Assembly: GCF_002890895.1 (NCBI RefSeq)
Contig: NZ_POUL01000006.1
Coordinates: 124,001 to 188,000, forward strand
DNA: 64,000 bases
Direction: 5' to 3'
Source: Stutzerimonas stutzeri
GTDB taxonomy: Bacteria; Pseudomonadota; Gammaproteobacteria; Pseudomonadales; Pseudomonadaceae
Position numbers and translations under genes: made by a program. The notes below the pieces were generated by a model. It was not told where the DNA came from. It saw nothing but the letters and a program-made list of their open reading frames with translations, and searched no databases. Shown here piece by piece: positions 1-7,526 of this stretch; position 1 is the first letter of the stretch; the number at the start of each line of letters is the position of its first letter.

Positions 1-1574
1 AGGCCGCCGAAGTCGCGAAGCGCCGCACCTTCGCCATCATTTCCCACCCCGACGCGGGCAAGACCACCATCACCGAGAAGCTGCTGCTGATGGGCAAGGC
101 CATTGCCGTGGCCGGTACCGTGAAGTCGCGCAAATCCGACCGTCACGCGACCTCCGACTGGATGGAAATGGAAAAGCAGCGCGGCATCTCCATCACCACC
201 TCGGTGATGCAGTTCCCCTACCGCGAGCACATGATCAACCTGCTCGACACCCCCGGCCACGAAGACTTCTCGGAAGACACCTACCGCACCCTGACCGCGG
301 TGGACTCGGCACTGATGGTCCTCGACGGTGGTAAAGGCGTCGAGCCGCGCACCATCGCGCTGATGGACGTCTGCCGCCTGCGCGACACGCCCATCGTCAG
401 TTTCATCAACAAGCTCGACCGCGACATCCGTGACCCCATCGAACTGCTCGACGAGATCGAAGCGGTCCTGAAGATCAAGGCAGCCCCGATCACCTGGCCG
501 ATCGGCTGCTACCGCGACTTCAAGGGCGTGTATCACCTGGCTGATGACTACATCATCGTCTACACGCCGGGCCACGGGCACGAGCGCACCGACGTCAAGA
601 TCATCCAGAACCTGGACTCCGACGAAGCGCGCCAGCACATCGGCGATGAGTACGACCGCTTCGTCGAACAGCTCGAGCTGGTCCAGGGTGCCTGCCACGA
701 GTTCGACCAGGACGAGTTCATCAAGGGCCAGCTGACCCCGGTGTTCTTCGGCACCGCGCTGGGCAACTTCGGCGTCGACCACGTGCTCGATGCGGTCGTC
801 GACTGGGCCCCGCGCCCTCTTCCGCGCGCCGCCAACGAGCGCGTGGTCGAGCCGGTTGAAGAAAAATTCACCGGCTTCGTCTTCAAGATCCAGGCGAACA
901 TGGACCCCAAGCACCGCGACCGCATCGCCTTCATGCGCATCTGCTCGGGCAAGTACGAAAAAGGCATGAAGCTGCGTCACGCCCGCATCGGCAAGGACAT
1001 CCGCATCGCCGACGCCCTCACCTTCTTCTCCAGCGAGCGTGAGCAGCTGGAAGAGGCCTGGGCTGGCGACATCATCGGCCTGCATAACCACGGCACCATC
1101 CAGATCGGTGACACCTTCACCGAAGGCGAAAACCTCGGCTTCACCGGCATTCCGCACTTTGCTCCCGAACTGTTCCGCCGTGTGCGCCTGAAGGACCCGC
1201 TCAAATCCAAGCAGCTGCGCCAGGGCCTGCAGGAACTGGCTGAGGAAGGCGCCACTCAGGTGTTCTTCCCCGAGCGCAACAACGACATCATCCTCGGCGC
1301 GGTCGGCGTGCTGCAGTTCGACGTCGTCGCCAGTCGGCTGAAGGAGGAGTACAAGGTCGAGTGCGCCTACGAGGCAATTAACGTCTGGTCCGCGCGCTGG
1401 ATCGAGTGTGATAACGAGAAGAAGCTGAAGGAATTCAGCGACAAGGCCTACGAGAACCTGGCGGTCGATGGTGGCGGTCACCTGACCTATCTCGCGCCGA
1501 CTCGGGTGAATCTGAGCCTGATGGAAGAGCGCTGGCCGGATGTGAAATTCAGGGCGACGCGCGAGCATCATTGA
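1..1574 (+). CDS. prfC: Peptide chain release factor 3 (5' end outside window)
   Basis: Translational GTPase that recycles RF1/RF2 from the ribosome after peptide release. The reading frame is open from base 3, so the start codon lies just before the window and only about ten N-terminal residues are missing. Visible G-domain motifs are the P-loop HPDAGKTT (bases about 45-70), DTPGHEDF (G3) and NKLDRD (G4). The segment [12 protein letters not shown] is the switch I region of RF3-type factors. The C-terminal part matches RF3 in length and ends in ATREHH. The protein is clearly not EF-G: it is about 525 residues and lacks domains IV and V of EF-G size. Identification is firm. Confidence 0.97.
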   Translation, partial: AAEVAKRRTFAIISHPDAGKTTITEKLLLMGKAIAVAGTVKSRKSDRHATSDWMEMEKQRGISITTSVMQFPYREHMINLLDTPGHEDFSEDTYRTLTAVDSALMVLDGGKGVEPRTIALMDVCRLRDTPIVSFINKLDRDIRDPIELLDEIEAVLKIKAAPITWPIGCYRDFKGVYHLADDYIIVYTPGHGHERTDVKIIQNLDSDEARQHIGDEYDRFVEQLELVQGACHEFDQDEFIKGQLTPVFFGTALGNFGVDHVLDAVVDWAPRPLPRAANERVVEPVEEKFTGFVFKIQANMDPKHRDRIAFMRICSGKYEKGMKLRHARIGKDIRIADALTFFSSEREQLEEAWAGDIIGLHNHGTIQIGDTFTEGENLGFTGIPHFAPELFRRVRLKDPLKSKQLRQGLQELAEEGATQVFFPERNNDIILGAVGVLQFDVVASRLKEEYKVECAYEAINVWSARWIECDNEKKLKEFSDKAYENLAVDGGGHLTYLAPTRVNLSLMEERWPDVKFRATREHH

Positions 1575-1608
1575 GTCAGCAACACGCCAGCATGCATGCA
1601 TCAAAGGC

Positions 1609-1672
1609 TTCGCGAGCAAGCTCGCTCCTACGGCCAACATAGCGACCTTGTAGCAGCGAGCTTGCTCGCGAA
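1609..1672. repeat. Inverted REP pair (REPIN) upstream of RAYT
   Basis: TTCGCGAGCAAGCTCGCTCC at 1609 is repeated in inverse orientation, ending TTGCTCGCGAA at 1672, with about 20 bases between. Each unit holds the palindrome GCGAGCAAGCTCGC. This is the common Pseudomonas REP type, and paired units of this kind are mobilised by RAYT transposases. The left unit reads TCGCTCCTA and the right unit TAGCAGCGA, so the right copy has drifted slightly from the consensus. Confidence 0.9.
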
Positions 1673-1719
1673 TGAGGTGACGATCGCTCTCCCAGCTATC
1701 AACAGAAGGACGCAACGGA

Positions 1720-2172
1720 ATGCGCTTTCATGGACGGGACTTACGCAAAGGGCGAGTCAGCCTCCCAAACCAGGCCTACGTACTGACCTGTGTAACGCTG
1801 GACCGATCGTCCATCTTTATAGAGGCAGGCGCAGCGGCGACACTGGCGCGTGAGATTCACATGATCGGCAATTCCGGACCCGTTCAGTCTTTAGCCTGGG
1901 TCGTCATGCCCGACCATCTGCATTGGCTCGTGCAGCTGAAAACTGGTTCGCTCAGCCAGGTGATGCAGAGCCTAAAATCGCGGAGCGCAATCACCACCAA
2001 CAGGCTTCGTGGCGACCATGGCCCGATCTGGCAAAAGGGTTACCACGACAGAGCCGTCCGTAGTGAGGAAGACCTGCGCAACGTTGCCCGGTACATCGTC
2101 GCGAACCCGCTGCGCGCCGGGTTGGTCAAGCGCCTTGGTGATTACCCGTTCTGGGATGCGGCCTGGTTGTGA
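1720..2172 (+). CDS. rayT: REP-associated tyrosine transposase (RAYT)
   Basis: A 150-residue Y1/HUH-related transposase of the IS200-like Transposase_17 family, which processes REP sequences as single-stranded DNA. Visible features are a YVLTCVT strand near the N-terminus, the HUH-like motif MPDHLHWLV around residue 65, and the C-terminal helix ARYIVANPLRAGLV, which in this family carries the nucleophilic tyrosine. The downstream YHDRAVRS segment is also typical. The gene lies between two inverted REP pairs (1609-1672 and 2200-2274), the classic arrangement. Full family length and an intact frame suggest it is functional. The ATG at 1720 is used; no strong Shine-Dalgarno sequence is seen. Confidence 0.93.
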   Translation: MRFHGRDLRKGRVSLPNQAYVLTCVTLDRSSIFIEAGAAATLAREIHMIGNSGPVQSLAWVVMPDHLHWLVQLKTGSLSQVMQSLKSRSAITTNRLRGDHGPIWQKGYHDRAVRSEEDLRNVARYIVANPLRAGLVKRLGDYPFWDAAWL

Positions 2173-2199
2173 CGAGGCTGCTGGTCGACGTTAAACAGC

Positions 2200-2274
2200 T
2201 TCGCGAGCAAGCTCGCTCCTACATCCGCAGTCCAAGCCCCACGCTGTATCTGTAGGAGCGAGCTTGCTCGCGAA
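2200..2274. repeat. Inverted REP pair (REPIN) downstream of RAYT
   Basis: TTCGCGAGCAAGCTCGCTCC begins at 2200 and its inverse, GGAGCGAGCTTGCTCGCGAA, ends at 2274. About 30 unrelated bases separate the units. Both units are closer to consensus than the pair at 1609-1672. The element sits between the RAYT stop and the end of the converging gcd gene. Confidence 0.9.
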
Positions 2275-2298
2275 TAGCCGTTGAACCAGCTCGCCTTG

Positions 2299-4704
2299 CT
2301 ACTGCTCCTCCTCCAAGGTAAAAGCCACCACCGAATCCCCAATCTTCGTCCCGAACGACCCGTGTCCGCCGGCCACTTGCACCACGTACTGCTTACCGGT
2401 CTGCTCGGACACATAGGTCATCGGCGTGGCCTGGCCGCCGGCTGGCAGGCGCGCTTTCCAGAGCTCTCTGCCGTTCTGCAGGTCATAGGCGCGAAGGTAG
2501 TAGTCCAGCGTACCGCTCATAAAAGCCACGCCACCTGCCGTCACGATGGGCCCTCCGAGCGCGGGCGTGCCCACAGGAAACGGAAGGCCAAGCGGCGCGC
2601 TGTCGCGGCTGGTGCCGTTCTTGTGCATCCAGACCTTTTTCATGGTGCGCAGATCCACGGCGGTGACATAGCCCCACGGCGGGCTCTGGCAAGGCAGGCC
2701 CAACACTGATAGCAGAGGCTTCAGGCTGACCATATAGGGCGCACCAAGATTGGGTTGCAGGCCGGTCTCACCACCGCCGGTGCGCGCTTCGGGATCGACC
2801 TCGCTGCGCTTGTACATCTTCGAGACGAATGCCAGGTAATTAGGCGCACCGAACAGCAATTGCCGACTCGGATCGACTGCCACCGATGGCCAGTTGAAGG
2901 TACCAACGTTGCCTGGATAGATCAGCGAGCCCTTCTGAGAGGGCGGCGTGAAGTCGCCCTCATAGCGCAGCTGACGGAACTGGATACGGCACATCATCTG
3001 ATCCAGCGGCGTCCCGCCCCACATGTCCTTCTCGTACAGCGGCTCCTGCGGCGCATAGGTCAGCGCCGAGACCGGCTGAGTGGGCGCGGTGAAATCGCCA
3101 TAATCGGTGCCTTGCGGTACAGGCACCTCTGTGACCGGCACGATGGGCTCACCTGTACGGCGGTCTAGCACATACAGGTCGCCGCGCTTGGTCGGCTGGA
3201 TGATGGCAGGCACTTTGCCTTCCGGCCGGTCGATGTCGACCAGCGTTGGCTGGGAGGGCAGATCGCGGTCCCAGAGATCATGGTGAACAGTCTGGAACTC
3301 CCAGCGTACCTGGCCGGTTGCCAAGTCCAGCGCAACCAGGCTGTCGGTAAAGCGCTCAGCCTGCGCGGAACGCTCGATGGCCCACTGGTCCGGTGTCTGG
3401 TTGCCGGTAGGGATATAAACCAGGCCGAGGGATTCGTCGGCCGTCGCAGTCGTCCACCAGTTCGGCGTGCTGCGCGTGTAGGTTTCACCTGGCGGCAACG
3501 GCTCGGTGGCGTCCGGATTGCCCGGATCGAAATTCCAGACCAAACGACCTGTGTTCACGTCGTAGGCGCGAACCACGCCGCCGGGCGAATCCACAGCGCC
3601 GTTATCGGTGACGGCACCGCCAATGATGACCAGCTTTTCCGTGACCACCGGCGGCGATGTCGGTAGATAAACGCCCAGCGCGCCTTCGCCCAGCCGCAGC
3701 TTCAGATCGACCACACCGCCGTTGCCGAAATCCTCACAGGGTTTGCCATCCTCGACGTCGAGGGCGACCAGCGTGGCGTCGTTGGTGGGCAAGAACAGCC
3801 GACGCGCACAGCGAGCCGCGGGTTGATTTGACTGACCGCCATTCGTTGCTGCGGCGAGATAGCGGGCCCCATCGTGGTAGGCCAGACCACGGCAGGTCAT
3901 GTGTTGGTAGTATCCGGCCTCACGGTTGATATTCGGGTCATAACGCCAGCGCTCTTCGCCGGTATCGGCATCAATGGCGATAGCGATGCTGTGCGGCGTG
4001 CAGATAAACAGGCTATTGCCCACCTTGAGCGGTGTGACCTCATAGGTGAATTCGCCCGGATCGTTCGGCCCCGGCAGGTCGCCGGTGTGGTATTCCCAGG
4101 CTTTAACCAAGTTGCCGACGTTATCCGGCGTGATCAGGTCAGCAGTGGAATAGCGGTCGCCTTGTTCCGATCCGCCGTACGAGGGCCATTCGCTATTCGA
4201 GCGACCGGCCTGGCCCTGTGGATCCCGACCCTGCATCTGCGCATCGCTGAATTCGCCCGAGATCGAGTGGTAATCCTGCGTCAGCGAGTAGCCCGCCATC
4301 AGCGCACCGGCCAGCAAGCCGATCCCGAGCAACCCGCTCGCGCCATCTCGCCAGACCAACCGGTCGCTGACGTAGCGATTGACAAAGGGCAGGATCAGCC
4401 AGAGGCCGAGGATGCACCAGAGATCAATCCGCGGCGCCAGCTGCCACCAGTCGAAACGCACCTCGTATAACGTCCACGCCAGAGTCGCCAGCAGCAACAC
4501 CGCGTACAACCAGATCGCCGCACGGCGGCGTGCCAACAGCAAACCGGCCACCACTAGCAAGCCAATGCCAGTCAGCAGGTAGTACCAGGAGCCACCGAGC
4601 ACGGCCAGGTAACCACCCCCGCCTGTCATCAGCACACCCAGCACCAGAACGACGACGGCCGTCAGGGTGATCCGCAAGGGCCGCGGCCCATAATCGATGC
4701 TCAT
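2299..4704 (-). CDS. gcd: Membrane-bound PQQ-dependent glucose dehydrogenase
   Basis: Quinoprotein that oxidises glucose (or related aldoses or quinate) to the lactone in the periplasm and passes electrons to ubiquinone. At 801 residues it has the expected size. The first 150 or so residues hold about five hydrophobic segments (membrane anchor). The rest is the eight-bladed PQQ propeller, with WPSYGGSEQGDRYS at the start of the domain and repeated YVLDRRTGE-like and GRELWK-like blades. The start ATG at 4704 follows GGAG by nine bases. It lies only about 35 bases beyond the fru terminator, leaving little room for a separate promoter. It could instead be a quinate dehydrogenase of the same family, but five N-terminal helices and the context favour gcd. 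Confidence 0.92.
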   Translation of the reverse strand: MSIDYGPRPLRITLTAVVVLVLGVLMTGGGGYLAVLGGSWYYLLTGIGLLVVAGLLLARRRAAIWLYAVLLLATLAWTLYEVRFDWWQLAPRIDLWCILGLWLILPFVNRYVSDRLVWRDGASGLLGIGLLAGALMAGYSLTQDYHSISGEFSDAQMQGRDPQGQAGRSNSEWPSYGGSEQGDRYSTADLITPDNVGNLVKAWEYHTGDLPGPNDPGEFTYEVTPLKVGNSLFICTPHSIAIAIDADTGEERWRYDPNINREAGYYQHMTCRGLAYHDGARYLAAATNGGQSNQPAARCARRLFLPTNDATLVALDVEDGKPCEDFGNGGVVDLKLRLGEGALGVYLPTSPPVVTEKLVIIGGAVTDNGAVDSPGGVVRAYDVNTGRLVWNFDPGNPDATEPLPPGETYTRSTPNWWTTATADESLGLVYIPTGNQTPDQWAIERSAQAERFTDSLVALDLATGQVRWEFQTVHHDLWDRDLPSQPTLVDIDRPEGKVPAIIQPTKRGDLYVLDRRTGEPIVPVTEVPVPQGTDYGDFTAPTQPVSALTYAPQEPLYEKDMWGGTPLDQMMCRIQFRQLRYEGDFTPPSQKGSLIYPGNVGTFNWPSVAVDPSRQLLFGAPNYLAFVSKMYKRSEVDPEARTGGGETGLQPNLGAPYMVSLKPLLSVLGLPCQSPPWGYVTAVDLRTMKKVWMHKNGTSRDSAPLGLPFPVGTPALGGPIVTAGGVAFMSGTLDYYLRAYDLQNGRELWKARLPAGGQATPMTYVSEQTGKQYVVQVAGGHGSFGTKIGDSVVAFTLEEEQ

Positions 4705-4730
4705 GTAAAACGCTCCAGCCGGTTGGGTCT

Positions 4731-4778
4731 AAATCAAAAAGGCCGGTGAAACTTCCTGACACAAGTTTCGCCGGCCTT
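4731..4778 (-). terminator. Rho-independent terminator of the fru operon
   Basis: Arms at 4739-4754 and 4763-4778 (AAGGCCGGTGAAACTT paired with AAGTTTCGCCGGCCTT, one G-U) form a 16-base stem. On the minus strand it is followed by TTTTTGATTT. It lies 50 bases past the fruA stop and directly before gcd. Confidence 0.85.
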
Positions 4779-4827
4779 AAGTGGATGCGGCAGCAGGGCC
4801 TTTAGTTCAGCGGTTTCGGTCTGCCGA

Positions 4828-6567
4828 TCAACTCGCCGCACTTACGGCAAGCGGCTGAGCTTCCGGCCGCTTGATCACCGCATAGATCAGCCCGGTCACC
4901 AGGCTGCCCGCGAGGATCGCGACCAGGTACAACAGCGCATGATTGATGGCGTTAGGGATCAGCAGCACGAACAGCCCACCGTGAGGCGCCAGCAGCTTCG
5001 CGCCGAAGGCCATGGACAGCGCGCCGGTCAGGGCGCCGCCAGCGATGCTGGCCGGAATCACCCGCAGCGGGTCTTTCGCCGCAAAGGGAATCGCGCCTTC
5101 GGAGATAAAGCAGCAGCCCAGCACCAGCGCCGCCTTTCCGGCCTCGCGTTCGGTCTGTGCGAACTTGCGTCGCGCAATCAGCGTGGCGATGCCCATGCCG
5201 ATTGGCGGCACCATGCCTGCGGCCATGGTGGCGGCCATCGGCGCGTAGCTTTGCGACGCAAGCAGCCCGACCGAGAAGGCGTAGGCCGCCTTGTTCACCG
5301 GCCCACCGAGGTCGACGCACATCATGGTGCCGAGCAACAGCCCGAGCAGGATGGCGTTGGAAGTGCCCATGGTGTCGAGGAACTCGGTCAGCCCGGCGAG
5401 CAGCTTGGCCACCGGCGTGCCGACGATGTAGATCATGACCAGGCCAGTCACCAGGCTCGCCAGCAGCGGGATGATCAGGATCGGCTTGAGCGATTCGATA
5501 CTGGCTGGCAAGGGAATCCAACGACTGACGGCCTTGGCTGCATAGCCCGCGACGAAACCGGCAATGATGCCGCCGATGAATCCGGCGCCGAGCGTGCCCG
5601 CCAGCAAACCGCCGATCATGCCGGGCGCAAGGCCGGGTCGGTCAGCGATGGAGTAGGCGATATAACCCGCCAAGAGCGGCACCATCAACTGGAAGGCCGT
5701 TTCGCCGCCGATCTTCATCAGCGCGGCGGCCAGCGTTCCCTCTTCCTTGAACGCCTCGATGCCGAAGACAAACGACAGCGCGATCAGCAGGCCGCCGGCG
5801 ACGACCATCGGCAACATATAAGACACGCCGGTCAGCAGGTGCTTGTAGACGCCTGTCTTCTCACCTTTCTGTTCACCACCAGCATCACTTGCCGCAGCGC
5901 CACCGCTGAGTACAGCGCCCTCCTTCAGCGCACGGTCCAGCGTTGCCTCGGGTTGTTTCAGAGCGACGCCGGTGCCGCAGCGATACACGCGCTTGCCGGC
6001 GAAGCGCGCCACGTCCACCTCGATATCCGCAGCGAGCAACACCACATCGGCGTCCTCGATGGCCTGGGGTTCGAGCACGTTACGTGCGCCCACCGAGCCG
6101 CGCGTCTCGACCTGCAGGTCATAGCCTTTGCGGATGGCAGCCTGTTGCAGCGCTTCGGCTGCCATGAAGGTGTGCGCGACTCCGGTGGGGCAGGCGGTGA
6201 TGGCGACCAGTTTGGGCTTGCCGGTGGCGGGCGTGGGCTCGGCATCATCTGCCGCCTGCAACTCGGTCGCCGCCTCGGCAGCGCCGCGCAGGAAGGCTTC
6301 CGGATCGAGCAATGCTTCGGATGGCGTGGACTGGGCGACGCGCTTGCCGACGAAGCGTTGCAGCGATAACGGTCCGGTCTTTACCACGACGACCAGGTCG
6401 GCGTTGGCGATCTGTGCGGGAGTCAGTGGCGAGCCGATGGCCTTGGGGTCGTGGACTTCCACGGCGGTCGACCAGCCCAGACGCTGGGCCGCCGCTTCAA
6501 GCAGGCGTGACGTCAGCACGCTGGTGACCATTCCGTTGGGGCAGGCCGTGACGATGAGAAGATTCAT
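4828..6567 (-). CDS. fruA: PTS fructose transporter subunit IIBC
   Basis: Inner-membrane permease that imports fructose and phosphorylates it to fructose 1-phosphate. Order of domains: a degenerate IIB' domain (VTACPNGMVTS near residue 7), a full IIB domain (VAITACPTGVAHTFMAA around 120-137, with the phosphorylated cysteine in ACPTG), a linker near 230, then a IIC domain of about ten hydrophobic segments containing GGPVNKAAYAF. Total length 579 matches the family. It is the last gene of fruBKA, 20 bases after fruK, and is followed by a strong terminator. Confidence 0.97.
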   Translation of the reverse strand: MNLLIVTACPNGMVTSVLTSRLLEAAAQRLGWSTAVEVHDPKAIGSPLTPAQIANADLVVVVKTGPLSLQRFVGKRVAQSTPSEALLDPEAFLRGAAEAATELQAADDAEPTPATGKPKLVAITACPTGVAHTFMAAEALQQAAIRKGYDLQVETRGSVGARNVLEPQAIEDADVVLLAADIEVDVARFAGKRVYRCGTGVALKQPEATLDRALKEGAVLSGGAAASDAGGEQKGEKTGVYKHLLTGVSYMLPMVVAGGLLIALSFVFGIEAFKEEGTLAAALMKIGGETAFQLMVPLLAGYIAYSIADRPGLAPGMIGGLLAGTLGAGFIGGIIAGFVAGYAAKAVSRWIPLPASIESLKPILIIPLLASLVTGLVMIYIVGTPVAKLLAGLTEFLDTMGTSNAILLGLLLGTMMCVDLGGPVNKAAYAFSVGLLASQSYAPMAATMAAGMVPPIGMGIATLIARRKFAQTEREAGKAALVLGCCFISEGAIPFAAKDPLRVIPASIAGGALTGALSMAFGAKLLAPHGGLFVLLIPNAINHALLYLVAILAGSLVTGLIYAVIKRPEAQPLAVSAAS

Positions 6568-6587
6568 TCCTTCACCTCTTGTTCGAT

Positions 6588-7526
6588 TTATTGGCTCAGC
6601 GGCTGGAGGCGCACAGCGGCCTCGAGGTCGGCCAGTTGTGCCGTGTCGGTGATACCAAAGCCGACCTGCCCGACTGCCTGCGCAGCAATCGCGGTGGCCT
6701 GCGCAAGGGTGCGCTCGGCGGGCCAGCCTTCCAGCAGGCCGTGGAGAATGCCGGCCAGCAGCGAGTCACCGGCGCCGACGGTGCTGACGACCCGAACCTT
6801 GGGCGGATGGGCGTGCCATGCCGCGTTCGGCGAGAACCAGCTCACCCCATCGGCACCCTGGGAAACCACCACATGTTCGATGCCTTCGGCTTGCAGACGT
6901 CGCGCTTCGGCGGTCAGCTCCGACGACTTGCTCAGCGCGATGCCACGGGCCTCGCCCAGCTCCTCTTCGTTGGGTTTGATCAGCCAGGGCGAGGCCGACA
7001 GGCCTTCACGCAGGGCGTCGCCACTGGTGTCCAGCGCCACCCGCACGCCGAGCGCTTTGAGCGTGTTGAGCAGCTGGACGAACCACTGGCTGGCGATGCC
7101 GCGAGGCAAGCTGCCAGCGACCACCACCAGGTCATGGACAGGCGCCAGGCGCTCCAGGCGGGCCAGCAGCTCGGCGCAGTGCGCCTCGCTCACCATCAGC
7201 CCCGGTCCGTTGATGTCGGTGACCTGCCCACCCGCTTCGGCCAGTTTGATGTTGCTACGGGTATCACCCGGCACGCGGACAAATTCGTCGGCAAAGCCCC
7301 GTGCGGCGAACAGCTGCTCGAAGGCTTGCGGGTTGCCTTCGCCGAGAAAGCCGGTGACGGTCAGTTGATGACCGAGATCAGCCAGCACCTGCGCCACGTT
7401 GAGGCCCTTGCCTGCAGCATGCACCTGCAGGCTGTCGCTGCGATTGACCTCGCCCAGGCGCAGCGACGGCAGCTGCACCGTCAGGTCGAGGGCCGGATTA
7501 AGCGTGACAGTGAGGACGCGGGCCAT
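6588..7526 (-). CDS. fruK: 1-phosphofructokinase
   Basis: Phosphorylates fructose 1-phosphate to fructose 1,6-bisphosphate in the cytoplasm. It has the ribokinase/PfkB fold: N-terminal VTLNPALDLT, a middle KPNEEEL motif, and the C-terminal anion-hole/catalytic motif STVGAGDSLLAG with the catalytic aspartate. Its 312 residues are typical. Its ATG overlaps the fruB stop by one base (TGATG), which indicates translational coupling. Confidence 0.97.
   Translation of the reverse strand: MARVLTVTLNPALDLTVQLPSLRLGEVNRSDSLQVHAAGKGLNVAQVLADLGHQLTVTGFLGEGNPQAFEQLFAARGFADEFVRVPGDTRSNIKLAEAGGQVTDINGPGLMVSEAHCAELLARLERLAPVHDLVVVAGSLPRGIASQWFVQLLNTLKALGVRVALDTSGDALREGLSASPWLIKPNEEELGEARGIALSKSSELTAEARRLQAEGIEHVVVSQGADGVSWFSPNAAWHAHPPKVRVVSTVGAGDSLLAGILHGLLEGWPAERTLAQATAIAAQAVGQVGFGITDTAQLADLEAAVRLQPLSQ

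Noticed and set aside
1596-1853. 85-codon frame after prfC
   Set aside because: It runs through the REP palindromes and into the RAYT start in another frame, so it is a shadow.
1609-2274. CRISPR-like repetition
   Set aside because: There are only two inverted pairs, they are palindromic REP units, and there are no regular spacers or cas genes.
4939-6369. Long open frame on the + strand (476 codons) opposite fruA
   Set aside because: It is antisense to a clear fruA gene; its translation is low-complexity and Gln/His/Arg-rich, as expected from GC-rich shadow frames.
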